DNA of 64,000 nucleotides from Elmis aenea (taxonomy: Eukaryota; Arthropoda; Insecta; Coleoptera; Elmidae): contig OX393576.1 of assembly GCA_947652605.1 (NCBI GenBank), forward strand, positions 58,318,966 through 58,382,965. The letters run 5' to 3'. The notes beneath the pieces were generated by a model. It made no database searches, had not been told where the DNA came from, and saw only the letters and a list, made by a program, of their open reading frames with translations. Both the position numbers and the translations under genes were made by a program. The stretch's first letter is position 1. The number at the start of each line of letters is the position of its first letter. Positions 10,423-20,743 of this stretch are shown here, piece after piece.

Positions 10423-10632
10423 TTGTATATTACAAAGCTTTACTTTCTTTCTTTCACCCAAACAATAACGGCCTTTATGTTTAGGTACAGGATTGTTGCA
10501 TTCCCGTTCGGTATAAGCGACTCCTCCCCCACAGGTCCTCGAACAATCGCTCCAGGGTCCCCAGTCACCCCAACCTCCGTTGATCGCCTCTGGACGTTCT
10601 CCAATTTCCACGCACTTTTTGTTGTAGCACCA
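10423..10632 (-). CDS. ADAMTS exon 6: end of disintegrin-like domain and first TSP1 repeat
   Basis: The exon starts WCYNKKCVEIGERPEAINGG, the last part of the disintegrin-like module. It then encodes a complete TSP1 repeat: WGDWGPWSDCSRTCGGGV, followed by the CxxP/CLGE segment and ending KLCNIQ. The C-mannosylation triad W..W..W and the O-fucosylation site CSRTCG are intact. These modifications are known to be needed for secretion of family members. Both exon ends are in phase 0 (acceptor TGATAG, donor GTAAGT), so the exon is a 70-codon symmetrical unit. The plus-strand frame at 10423-10644 is its shadow. Confidence 0.96.
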
Positions 10633-10696
10633 CTATCAATATAAAAAGGTAAAAGAGGCTATTGAACGCGAATTTGGTCGATTAAATCAGTCGGAC

Positions 10697-10937
10697 CTTA
10701 TTTTCTCCGCATTTCGTGCCATCTGCTGGAGGCTCGCCGTTTGATGTACACATCGTGGGACTTGTTTTACATAATAGTACTTCACAGAACTTTTCGGGGT
10801 CTCCAGCACACACAGTCGAGCCGGGATAATCCAGATTGCATTGATAATCCGCGTCGTACATTGCACCAGGAGGCATATTCGAGTCCTGATACAAGGATAA
10901 CTGCGGTTCGTCGTTCAAGCATTCCCCCAAGTCATTA
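10697..10937 (-). CDS. ADAMTS exon 5: disintegrin-like domain
   Basis: The translation runs NDLGECLNDEP, then PPGAMYDADYQCNLDYPG, TVCAGDPEKFCEVLLCK and PPADGTKCGENK. It follows the ADAMTS disintegrin-like pattern 'CL.D.P…PG..Y….QC…G….C……C..L.C….C…..P..DGT.C'. The acceptor is TTTTAG. The donor is GTCCGA, a weak site, but the next exon joins in frame (…GENK|WCYNKKC…) as the family requires. One base comes from exon 4, whose GA plus T makes an Asp codon. The intron to exon 4 is about 7.5 kb and holds a dead jockey, a foldback element and a LINE tail. Confidence 0.95.
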
Positions 10938-11100
10938 CTAAAATTGAAATCTGCATTAGATGTAATATAATTAACCCAGAGTGCTGATCAATAAAATAAT
11001 TAAACACCAAAATAACAGTTTTAAGATAGACAAACTTGCATTATAGATTTTCTGGAAAAACTTTCGGGATTTTTCAACAAAGAATTATTAACATTTAAGG

Positions 11101-12418
11101 ATAATTATATAAAAAGGGCTTCTTTAAGATAGCTTAAATCTACAAGACAGCAATGGCAACAAACCAGAGATCCTACTTATAAAACCATATTTAACAACAA
11201 AGCATAAGCTAAAAAGAAACGAATTAAAATTAAAGGAAGAGTCAATTAACATTGATCTAAGAGACTCAACAGCAGTTAAAGACACTGAATACTCACTATG
11301 GAAAACCACTAGTGCCGCCATAAAGAAAACCAGACAGACAGAGGGCAAGGGATAACAAAATAAAATCTGAGATTTGCAGATTATCTTGAAAACATATTCA
11401 AACCCAATGAAATGCATTCTAATAATCTAGAACCGGAACTTGTGAATCAAGAAAATAATGTAATTCTACCAATCACGCCAAAAGAGGTTGCAAACGAAAT
11501 CAAAAGCAACCTCAGCCCCAAAAAAGGGCCTGGTTTTGACCTGATTACAGGCGAAATCTTAAATCAACTACCGAGGAAATGCATTGTAATGTTAACATAT
11601 CTATTTAATGCAGCCTTTAGAATGAAACATGTCCCAAGTGTATGGAAGGTAGCAGAAGTTATAGTGGTGCAAAAAGCAGGCAAGCCACCTAATGAGATTC
11701 ATTCATATAGACCTATATCATTGCTACCAATAACATCCAAATTATTCCTGAAACGACTAAAACCTATCATCGAAAGAAAAAATCTGATTCCCAATCATTA
11801 GTTTGGATGTAGAGATAAACATAGCACATTAGATCAAGTCCATCGGATCACTGATGTCATAGAGAAAGCGTTAGAAAACAAAAAAGTCTGCTCAGCTTTC
11901 TTGTTAAATGTGGCCCAGTCCTTCAATAAGGTCTGGCACAAAGGGCTTGTGGGCAAATTAAATAAATTGCCACCACAAAAATATGCAACATTACTGAAAT
12001 CATACATTTCCAATCGATTATATGGAATAAAACAAGAAGATGAGTATTCGGAGATGAAGGATATCAGAGCTGGAGTACCGCAGGGCGGCGTCCTTGGACC
12101 GATCCTCTATTTGCCCTATACAGCTGATCTGCCAGAATTAAAAACTGTGACTATTGCCACGTTCGCAGATGACACTGCTATCCTAGCAGTTGATAAAGAC
12201 ATAGAAGCAAGCCAGTAATCATATATTCAATTGGACCAGGGAGGGGATGGAAGAAAAAATTAAACGAATTAAAATCAACTCACATTAATTTTACGAACAA
12301 AAACATAAGAAATCTTTTGCCCATCACTATAAATGGTAATACTGTTCCTTACGAAAACACTGCAAAATATTAAGGAATAAGACTAGACGCTAAACTTAAG
12401 ACGAAAGGAACACGTCTC
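11101..12418 (+). pseudogene. Dead jockey-type LINE fragment (EN–RT linker and RT)
   Basis: Fragments of a jockey reverse transcriptase can be followed from about 11101 to 12418 with several stops and frameshifts. Recognisable blocks are NLSPKKGPGFDLITGEILNQ, SYRPISLLPITSK, then after an in-frame stop FGCRDKHSTLDQVHRIT, motif B RAGVPQGGVLGPILYL and motif C FADDTAIL. In motif A both aspartates have become asparagine (LLNVAQSFNKVW), so the palm would be inactive even without the stops. The 3' end after the palm is missing and no tail is visible. This is an old internal fragment of the same family as the LINE at 1013. Confidence 0.9.
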
Positions 12419-14155
12419 AGCCAGCAAACCAGACGCGGCCGAAAAAGTTACACGTTTTGGCCTTGATACATAAATAACTATTATTTTGTTGATTTTTGTA
12501 CGTTCTAATTAAATAATTTTTAATCCAGATGTAAAAAAACTTTCAAGTTCGTCCTTATAGTAACTGGGAAAAGGTGTTTTTTTTTTCCTACAGAAAAATC
12601 TAACGTAATTTTGGTATAGGTTTTTGCCAAGTAGCACTATTTGTTTTTTATTTTCTTAAAAAAAAATATGGTCAGCGTAAGCATGACATAAAAATATTTG
12701 AGAAGTATAAACCCTACTAATGTATGTATTCTTTTATCTAGTATCAAGGTCAAATTGGATGAATACATTTATTTTCCAAACCAAACGCGTAGCTCTTTCT
12801 GAACTGCGACAGTGGAAAATTACAATATCGATTTTACGATTTCGCAAATTAAAATGCTCTTCCCATTCATTTAACTCGTAAAACGCAAAACGCCTTCACG
12901 CACCACGTTTTTGCATCATTAAAAATATTGTTCCATTGACTAAACGTTCAATGAAAACAACACCCCACAGGTTGACGTGCGATCCTTTAAATGTTTCTAA
13001 CTTAATTAGCATTAACGTTTTGATCCAACTTGTTTGCAGGTTTTTATAATTTTGTTAGTAAATGAGGAAGTGAAACGAATATCTTTGTTAAACGATGACA
13101 AGCTAAAAGCCATTAAAATAATAATGGTCACCACCCTAGGTTGTTTAGTAAAGTAATCCGATCGATTGTACCGGCTTACAAGAGGACTTCGACAATACTC
13201 CAATTCTAACAACACAGTTTGAAGAACTTGCGAACCCACACCAAAATAAGATTTAAATTCCGCATTCTTCAAATGAAAGTTATCCCATGTTTTTAAAGGT
13301 TATTTTTATCAAAACATATTTTTTATTTAAAAAAAAAAACTGATTATTCTAAGCTACACAACTGTGGAAGTGTACAAAAATATCAATAGATTTTACTCGA
13401 TACTTTCCACCATCGTTGGTAATTATTTATTCTTCTAGCAATATATGTTTATGTTCTTGTATGTTTTACAGCAAAAATTATGTCCCTATTTGTTATGTTA
13501 GAATATCAATAACAACAGCATCTTATTTATTGCTAAAAACTTGCCGCATCCTCTATTATACCTTTATTTAATATTTATAACATCGTTAGTATAATGCAGC
13601 ATGCTAACGAAATTTATTGTTAATTAAGAGCATAAATTTCTATTATCTTTTAAATATGCGCTACACTTGTGATGTTGTGGAGAATGAAAATTATGTATCA
13701 TATAAAATGGGCTTGAATTATACAACACGAGTGGGGGGAATCAAACAATTAAATCTTAGTAAATGTCTACCTCGAGATAAATTATTTTATTGATATTGAA
13801 TTTAGGTTGGATGTAAATCGCAGATCGGCAAATACCCGTGCCCTTGAACAGAGTAATTATTTAGCGAATAATAGAACCCAATCAAAAGCTGACATAATGA
13901 CAGGGAATTAAAAAATTCTTGATCTACGTTGTGAGCTACAGATAAATTTATTTTATTGTTTGAACGGTGAGATCACCATGTTATTAAGTAGTTAATGTGG
14001 TCGTAAGGAAGTTAAAAAACATTTAAGTTTGCTTTCTCTAGTTTTTCATTTTGCAAAATAGCCTTTATAGCACTTGATAAATGTTAAGGGCCGCAAAATA
14101 TGTACAGCGTATCTTAAATTCTTTGCAATTGTAGAGATATTTTTGTTTTAAACGG
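12419..14155. other. Intronic AT-rich sequence, no gene seen
   Basis: No recognisable coding region, tRNA-like structure or transposon end was found. The minus-strand frame at 13012-13272 shows no known domain. Confidence 0.4.
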
Positions 14156-16336
14156 AGGTCCGTCAAGTTGGAGCTACAACATAACAAAAAACAAAAACTT
14201 TAAACGTCATAATTTTTTGCTCATTTTTTGCTAATTTTTGCTATACTTTTTAAATTTTTTGCTGGTCTCTAATAGGAGATAATTAAAAAAAAAGAATTGT
14301 AACTCCAACTTTACGTTGAGTTACATTTGCTAAAAAGTCAAAATGTTTTTATGTCACAATTTTTTGCTCATTTTTTGCTAATTTTTGCTGTACTTTTTAA
14401 ATTTTTTGCTGGTCGCTAATAGGAGATAATTAAAAAAAAAGAATTGTAACTCCAACTTTACGCTGAGTTACATTTGCTAAAAAGTCAAAATGTTTTCATG
14501 TCACAATTTTTTGCTCATTTTTTGCTAATTTTTGCTGTAATTTTTAAATTTTTTGCTGGTCGCTTTTCCAAGATATGTAGTTTTTCATAATCATTATGTG
14601 CTACAAATAGGTGGTATTCTTGGATATACAACACGAATAACTTCGAATAACCAAAATGTACGTCAATGTTTTGTTCTAATAACTTTATAATAATTTATAA
14701 AGTTAACTTATATACACACTTTCAATTTATTGATATTTAAAAGTAGTTTTGTTGCAGTTTTTGTAAAAACCATAAAGTTTCTTTACATGACTATCAGTTA
14801 AGGCATTATTACACTCCAATAAAATTGAACAATAGGTACATAAATTCAGACCTGCAAATAACAATGCTTAAGACCCACCAGAAATAGGACTAGGTTCTTT
14901 TTGTAGAAATAAACATTTTTAGTTGACAATGTTACAACAATAAAAAAATGTTAGTACAAAAACCTAATTTTTATTCTTATGTGATGTGGGACATACGTGT
15001 CCCTTTAATGGTCTAAAGAGGGTTAAAAAGTCGTAAATAGTTTGTTTTTTTTAGTAAACGAAATTTGACTTTGAGATGCAAAAAATTATTTACATCAAGA
15101 TTTGTGGCTTATCGTTGCTGTATTTTTTAAATATTTGGTTGGTCTCTTACAGAAAATGCAACAAATCGACATAATTATAACATATACCAAGCTACTAAAC
15201 AATATTTTCTATTTAAAGTGGAAAACAAAGACATTTGCATCATTCCGTGATGTCAAGTCGCTAAAAAATTGGTCGATGTTGCGATATTGCAAGTTTACAT
15301 TAAAAAGATTATATTAGATTTGGTGAAAAAATTACTTAAGTACATGGAAGAAGAAGGTTTACAGTGTTGCGGGTTCGAAGGATGTTTTTTAAGAAACAAT
15401 ATTTTTTAAACGCTTTTAATTATATATTAAATAAACATATATGTACAGGTACACGTATCAACAATACATGTATGTATTGCTACAAACATCTAATTTTAAA
15501 AATCAAATAAAACGTACATACATATAAACCCTCGTCACCTAAAATAATCATGCCATTTATTATACCAGAATGAAATTTATGCAAAGAGATGAACCAATTA
15601 ACTTATATACACACTTACAATTTGTTGATACTTAAAAGTAGTTTTGTTGCGGTTTTTGTAAAAACCATTAAGTTTCTTTACCTGACTATCAGCTAAGGCA
15701 TTGCCTTAACTGATAGTCATATAAAGAAACTTTATGGTTTTTACAAAAACTGCAACAAAACTACTTTTAAATATCAATAAATTGAAAGTGTGTATATAAA
15801 TTAACTTTTTATTAGAACAAAACATTGACGTACATTTTGGTTATTCAAAGTTATTCGTGTTGTATATCCACGAATACCACCTATTTGTAGCACATAATGA
15901 TTATGAAAAAAATTCATATCTTGGAAAAGCGACCAGCAAAAAATTTAAAAAGTACAGCAAAAATTAGCAAAAAATGAGCAAAAAATTGTGACATAAAAAT
16001 ATTTTGACTTTTTAGCAAATGTAACTCAGCGTAAAGTTGGAGTTACAATTCTTTTTTTTTAATTATCTCCCATTAGAGACCAGCAAAAAATTTAAAAAGT
16101 ACAGCAAAAATTAGCAAAAAATGAGCAAAAAATTGTGACATAAAAACATTTTGACTTTTTAGCAAATGTAACTCAGCGTAAAGTTGGAGTTACAATTCTT
16201 TTTTTTTAATTATCTCCTATTAGAGACCAGCAAAAAATTTAAAAAGTATAGCAAAAATTAGCAAAAAATGAGCAGAAAATTATGACGTTAAAAGTTTTTG
16301 TTTTTTGTTATGTTGTAGCTCCAACTTGACGGACCT
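14156..16336. mobile_element. Foldback element: ~650-bp inverted arms carrying 147-bp tandem units
   Basis: The left arm (14156-14805) starts AGGTCCGTCAAGTTGGAGCT and the right arm (15698-16336) ends AGCTCCAACTTGACGGACCT. The arms are inverted copies over most of their length. Inside each arm a 147-bp unit is tandemly repeated (left-arm starts at 14211, 14358 and 14505). Each unit contains TTTTTTGCTCATTTTTTGC-type sub-repeats. Inner arm sequences include TAGTTTTGTTGCAGTTTTTG and its inverse. A third copy of the inner arm end, in left-arm orientation, abuts the right arm at 15594-15697. No transposase is encoded. I could not identify a target duplication. Confidence 0.88.
14806..15593. other. 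Loop of the foldback element
   Basis: This spacer lies between the inverted arms. It has no recognisable protein. The 71-codon frame at 15102-15317 has no known domain. It could be sequence captured between two arms or a remnant of an internal region. Confidence 0.45.
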
Positions 16337-16554
16337 GGGGACACAAAAGCATCAAACGATAACACATCATTGGTTCAACGAAATATTTAAACCTCAAAAT
16401 AATAACAGATTTAAGCTCAGTTCATTTAGTAATGTTTAATTGGGTTTTTGTATTATTGTGCATAATACAAATTTACCTGTAAGCACATTGTATTTAACAT
16501 GAAATGTACTTCTATAAAAAAATAAAAAAACGAACATATAGTGCACTTCCTTGT

Positions 16555-17457
16555 GTTTAAGATTAACCGGAGAGTTAATGCATCAGGCTGCGGAATATAG
16601 GAAGCAGCACAACTGATACAAGGCAAATCTGTAAGCCTTGGATAGTGTGTAACCATATTTCAAGCCGAGGTGTACGCTATGAACTTATGTGCAGAAAAAC
16701 TATTTAAAAGAGATTTTAATAATAAAAGAATCTTCATAGTGTCCGACAGCCAAGCAGCGTTAAAAGCTCTTGACTCGTCGGAAGTAAACTCAGGACTTGT
16801 TCTGAGTTGCATACGGGCACTAAACGTGCTGGAAAGCAGGAATAATCTTAAACTGGTATGGTACCCAGGGCACACCAATATATAACAGGGAACGAGAAGG
16901 CAGATCACCTAGACCAAATTGGCAGCGAGACACCTTTCTTCGCACAAGAACCCGCAGTTGGTACATCCTATGGAACAGCCAAGCGGTGTCTTAATGACAT
17001 ATTAATACAAGGGCATAATGCTCATTGCAAAAAAGAAATGCAAGGCAAGCCGATTATAAGGCTATCCTGTCAATGGTTTCTAATGAAAAGACAGAAGAAC
17101 TGCCCAGGATGAGTATAGTAGACATCAAAGCAGTCACAGGACCTAAACAAACACCTACATAATATGGCTCTCAGAGACCGATATAGGTACGCAGAGGATG
17201 TGGTGAAGAAGAAGAATCCTCTTCACGTAATATGCCAGTGTGAAGGATTTACACCCTATCGGCGTAGACGTCTAGGGACGGAAAAAGCCAACCAAGAAGA
17301 GTTAAGAAAAACACCCTTAAAATAATCTTGGTGTTTTTCTAAAACGCAGGACTCATTTAAGGGGCTATCACCAGAGGGTACAATAGACCAATAGATCGTA
17401 GTACAGAAACCCGAAAGGGGACCACCTTCGCGGAAATAATAATAATAATAATAATGC
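16555..17457 (+). pseudogene. LINE 3' end with RNase H domain and (AAT)n tail (I/R1-like)
   Basis: Frameshifted fragments encode an RNase H fold: FQAEVYAMNLCAEKL (catalytic Glu), IFIVSDSQAALKALDS (catalytic Asp) and VWYPGHTNI followed after a frame change by GNEKADHLD (final Asp). The first catalytic Asp expected in a 'DGS' motif is lost. A C-terminal zinc-knuckle-like stretch around 17190-17270 reads …LHVICQCEGF. The element ends in (AAT)6-7 at about 17436-17457. A C-terminal RNase H and a TAA-type tail are known for I-like LINEs. The assignment to I rather than R1 or Loa is tentative. Confidence 0.82.
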
Positions 17458-17560
17458 ATCGTAGACCACTAAAACCTTATGTACCTTTTATGGGTAGAAA
17501 GTCATCAGGGCAAGTACGGCAATAAAATGGTTTTTTCCTTGCAAACAAAGCCATTTAGTC

Positions 17561-17740
17561 ATGATGGATTTTCCATATTCAGGAAAACCATCCGACTTCG
17601 ATGTAGAGTTTTTGACCTATTTAATTTGGGAACTGGGCAATTTGATAAATTGTAACCAATCAACCAGTGAATATGTGGATTCTATAGGCAATGTTCAAAA
17701 ATTTTTGAGCGACAACAACAAAAATCCTTATGATTTGTGA
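17561..17740 (+). CDS. Small open frame of 59 codons, unrecognised
   Basis: The frame starts at tandem ATG codons (MMDFPYSGKPSDFDVEFLTY) and ends at TGA (…NNKNPYDL). The composition is protein-like, with balanced acidic, polar and aromatic residues and no low complexity. After the stop the same frame stays open for about 17 codons (SLLALPHLARQQFRP). I do not recognise it. It lies in intron 4 of the ADAMTS gene on the opposite strand, and is most likely part of a decayed mobile element. Confidence 0.3.
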   Translation: MMDFPYSGKPSDFDVEFLTYLIWELGNLINCNQSTSEYVDSIGNVQKFLSDNNKNPYDL

Positions 17741-18476
17741 TCTTTGCTTGCTCTTCCTCATTTAGCTCGTCAACAATTTCGACCGTTTTTTTTTTTTAAA
17801 TTGTTACTGGTGACCAAAAATTGTGTTTTTACATCAACAATATAAACAGAAAGATATTGCTAAATTCTAATGAAAAAAACAACTTCTTGTGCAAAAGCTG
17901 GTGTCCCGGTACTAATGTTGTGCATTTGGTAAAATAAAGAATGCCTAATCTACTGTGAGTATTTTCCGAATAATATAACTATAACTTCTGAGATTTATTG
18001 CCCACAATTCCGTCACCTTGAGGGTGCAATTCCAAACAAACGACCGAGAAGATGACATTAAGTGATTTTGCATCATGGATGCCCCTGCGTATACGGCAGT
18101 AGCTCGGTTTAAGGTTAATTCACATGCGCCCTATCATGTTCCATAAAATTTTCATCTTTACTCTCTATCCAACAATATCTATATCTATTTTTAATAACAA
18201 CACTGCTCTTCAAAATTGGGTTGAGGACTTTAAACAGCGAATTTTTTCAGACGTGAAATAAAAAAAGTTTCAGAACTTTGGAACTCAATCGTTAACAATG
18301 CAGGAAAATACATTATTAATTGGTTTATGTGCGGACGCCGCATAAACACGCTAGCGTAACACACAAACTCCGTAAGACCAAAAAACGCCGCACTCAAGGC
18401 ACGAACTTTACAAACATGTGCCGCAGCTAAAGGGTTTTAAATCGCTACAAAACTATGCAACAACCCTAATACTTAC
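17741..18476. other. Intronic sequence, no gene seen
   Basis: Nothing recognisable was found between the small frame and ADAMTS exon 4. Confidence 0.4.
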
Positions 18477-18623
18477 TCAAAGAATGAAGTAATAAACGTC
18501 TTGCTGCAAGCTGACCACTTAGTCGTGTGCAGATGCACAAACGGCGACATAACGTGATACGATTCATCCTCAGCTTGCGGCATGCAGCCAGATTCGTCTT
18601 CTTTATCATGAGAACAACCCATA
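18477..18623 (-). CDS. ADAMTS exon 4: end of catalytic domain (third zinc ligand and Met-turn)
   Basis: The exon begins MGCSHDKEDESGC, which supplies the last histidine and the Asp of the metzincin zinc site HEIGHV-MGCSHD. It continues with SYHVMSPFVH, whose methionine is the conserved Met-turn below the active site. It ends KWSACSKTFITSFF, the 'WS.CS…..F' block leading into the disintegrin-like module. The acceptor is CCCTAG? read as TTCCTAG at 18624-18630, and the donor is GTAAGT. One base completes a Val codon from exon 3 and two bases pass to exon 5. Confidence 0.95.
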
Positions 18624-18676
18624 CTAGGAACATATAATACGTTATACTTCATTTTCCACTTATCAAACAAACTTAC

Positions 18677-18826
18677 ACATGGCCTATTTCGTGTGCAACG
18701 ATGATACCCAAGAGCAATCCAGAGTCTTCGTTGATAGCGCAAGGTTTATTTCCTGTGCACGCTGCAGCCACATACGCTAAACCCATAAGTCCACAGCTTG
18801 TCATATTGTCTGCACATATATCATAT
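18677..18826 (-). CDS. ADAMTS exon 3: catalytic domain with zinc-binding helix
   Basis: The translation is YDICADNMTSCGLMGLAYVA, then CTGNKPCAINEDSG, then LLLGIIVAHEIGHV. It holds two zinc-ligand histidines and the catalytic glutamate (HEIGH). The 'C….C..LG.A.V…C……C.I.ED.GL' pattern matches ADAMTS catalytic domains. The donor GTAAGT lies inside the zinc motif and the intron that follows is only 53 bp (18624-18676). The acceptor is CCTTAG. The phase runs 2 to 2. A frame read one base off gives a misleading 'LALGYHRCTRNRP' peptide. Confidence 0.96.
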
Positions 18827-18870
18827 CTAAGGCAAATACGTTAATGTACAGGATCAAATTAGATGTAAAC

Positions 18871-19085
18871 CTTGTCAATAACACGGCAATGTCGTGGTGG
18901 TTTGGATTGGTGACGTCTTTCGGATTTATGCTCTGCTGCCACTTACAGAAACTGGCCAAGGTGTCATCTGCTTTAGCACTTATCTCCAGGTCTATTTCCT
19001 CTTCTTCTTTTTCCAAATAAAGTACGCGGACAACGACCAAATCCATTTGGTTTCCTGAACTTCCGTCGTGATAGTAATCGGATAC
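18871..19085 (-). CDS. ADAMTS exon 2: catalytic domain, first half
   Basis: The exon encodes VSDYYHDGSSGNQMDLVVVR, then LYLEKEEEEIDLEI, LASFCKWQQSIN and HHDIAVLLTR. This is the reprolysin beta-sheet core: 'D.S.G….V.V.R…L', 'L..FC.WQ' and 'HHD.A.LLTR' are family signatures. The acceptor is TTGCAG. The donor GTTTAC is weak, but the join gives LLTR-YDIC in frame, as expected. It starts in phase 0 and leaves two bases. Confidence 0.95.
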
Positions 19086-19169
19086 CTGCAAAAATAATTT
19101 ACTGCTCAACATTGAAATAATGGAAGTCTCCAGTTTTTGTCATTTCTTTTCGTGACAGTTCTAATTATA

Positions 19170-19321
19170 CAAAATTTAAAAACAGATTTGATATGGGCTA
19201 AAAATTCTGTTCTTTTCTTCTTTGGTGACCAAGTCTGCAACTTTTACATATTCTGCGATTTCTTGTCGGTCAAATCTTTAACTGCGCAAGCTGTATATTA
19301 AAACCAAATTCCACCATTGCC
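19170..19321. repeat. ~150-bp direct repeat, copy 1
   Basis: The segment contains GGTGACCAAGTCTGCAACTT, ATTCTGCGATTTCTTGTCGG and TCAAATCTTTAACTGC. It is repeated in the same orientation at 20601-20743 with only scattered differences. It lies directly before the LINE ORF1 fragment. Confidence 0.85.
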
Positions 19322-19975
19322 GCAACAAAAAAAGAAAACGAAGAGCTTCGAAAAAAGATGCTAAGCTTAGAAAACAGAAAAAAAGTAACAGAAAAAAAAA
19401 GATTTTTAAAATTGTAATAAAGGGAGCAAAATTTAATAAAAGTAATGGGAAGAATTTCTGGATCAACATTTTGGATTCAAAGTAGATATCAAACAGATGT
19501 ATGAGGTGGGTTAAAGGAAAAAATATGACAATAGCAACGATAAGTAAATGGGAGGATAAAATAAAGATAATGCAGAATAAGAGCAGGAGGTCAAAACGTT
19601 TACATAGACAATAAACTAACAGTAAAAGAAAGAGAAATACAAAGAAAAATCAGAAAAGAGGCAAAAGAAAAAGGAAAAAGAGTAGCTTACTAAAAACTAA
19701 TCGTAGATGATAACATCTGGCTATGGAATAAAGAGAAAGAGGAGCTACAGCAAAAAACAGACCCAAAAAGCTAAGGACGGAAAACAAATTACGGGACAAA
19801 TGGCACGAACACAACACGAAAACGGACATGAATAAGGAAAAACAGATAGCAATGAAAGCACAAGATATTAAAAATAATAAAAATAGAGATAAGAAAGACA
19901 AAATAAGAATAGGTACTTGGAATACAAGAAGCATAAAAGGAAAAGAAGAAGAAGCGAACATGGAAAAAAGTCAGC
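19300..19975 (+). pseudogene. LINE ORF1 and endonuclease start, decayed
   Basis: The plus strand encodes, with several stops, a basic coiled-coil ORF1 region (ELRKKMLSLENRKK; RFLKIVIKGAKFNKSNGKNF; LTVKEREIQRKIRKEAKEKG). It then encodes KIRIGTWNTRSIKGKEEE, the typical start of a LINE apurinic/apyrimidinic endonuclease ('R.GTWN.RS'). The family looks like the elements often labelled craniofacial-development-protein-2-like; the clade is uncertain. The RT pseudogene at 33400 could belong to the same group. The large hydrophobic minus-strand frames in 19278-19977 are only reverse complements of this lysine-rich sequence. Confidence 0.75.
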
Positions 19976-20027
19976 ACAACACAACTCGACAGTCCTACAC
20001 GTAACAGTAGAAGGACTCATGACTAGG

Positions 20028-20600
20028 GTTTTTCGGATCCGGGTACCCGGATTCGGATTCGCCGAAATTTGCTGTAAATATTCGGATTCGATATTCGGTC
20101 TAAGATTCGTCGAATCTCGCGTTAGTTCTTATTATAACGCTACCACCCCTTCAAAGAAAAGACTTAATTTTCTAACAAATATTATGATACGATTGGTTGA
20201 CGGGGAAGACAAAAATGAAGAAATGAAGCATTCAACTGAGGGTGATTGCGGAAATATTGCAGATGCAAATGACGTTCAGGTGTTAACGATGGAAGAAGAG
20301 CTTAATCAAATATTGAAAACGGTAAAATGTCGTATACTTATTACCAAAATCTTAAGATAAATTGGCCTACCTTTAAAAAAAAATGCATTATTTTCAAATA
20401 CCAAAATTAAAACGGACTATTTAGAAAAATTATATCGAGCAATCATAACAATTAAACCAACGACAACCAATTAAAAAACAAACTTTCTCTGTAGCAAATA
20501 ATTTTTGCGCAAAGATTCGTTTTAGATTGTCAAATAAATCTTTAAACGTTTTAGTTTTTTAAAATTTTATCATGACTAAATAAATATAAAAATAATAAAA
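20028..20600 (+). pseudogene. hAT transposase 3' fragment with TAGGG…GGATTCGG terminus
   Basis: The left end TAGGGTTTTTCGGATCCGGG is followed by repeated GGATTCGG/ATTCGGATTCG words, typical of some hAT ends. A frame in 20130-20360 gives EELNQILKTVKCRILITKIL. Beyond a stop, VANNFCAKIRFRLSNKSLNV follows at about 20495-20550. The latter matches the hAT C-terminal dimerisation region of ZBED1-like transposases ('FS.A….…R.RLS…V..L'). The interior is mostly deleted and no right terminus was found. Confidence 0.7.
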
Positions 20601-20743
20601 ACAGGTTTAATAGCGGCTAAAAATTCTGTTCATTTCTTCTTTGGTGACCAAGTCTGCAACTCTTACATATTCTGCGATTTCTTGTCGGTCAAATCTTTAA
20701 CTGCACAAGCTGTATATCAAAACAAATTTCCATGATTGCCGCC
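20601..20743. repeat. ~150-bp direct repeat, copy 2
   Basis: This is a same-orientation copy of 19170-19321. The two copies flank the LINE and hAT fragments, about 1.4 kb apart. Confidence 0.85.

Noticed and set aside
10423..10941. Plus-strand frames opposite the TSP1 and disintegrin exons
   Set aside because: Antisense shadows of well supported exons.
14211..14570. CRISPR-like array in the 147-bp tandem units
   Set aside because: Units are directly adjacent with no variable spacers, occur in a eukaryotic transposon and are mirrored in the other arm.
18660..18742. Peptide LWIALGYHRCTRNRP as coding sequence
   Set aside because: It is one frame off; the correct frame gives the catalytic GIIVAHEIGHV.
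19278..19977. Long Leu/Phe/Ser-rich minus-strand frames that look like membrane proteins
   Set aside because: They are the reverse complement of lysine-rich LINE ORF1 sequence on the plus strand, which has recognisable motifs.
19170..20743. Long terminal repeats of an LTR retrotransposon
   Set aside because: The 150-bp direct repeats lack TG…CA ends, a primer-binding site and a polypurine tract, and the DNA between them encodes LINE and hAT pieces, not gag/pol.
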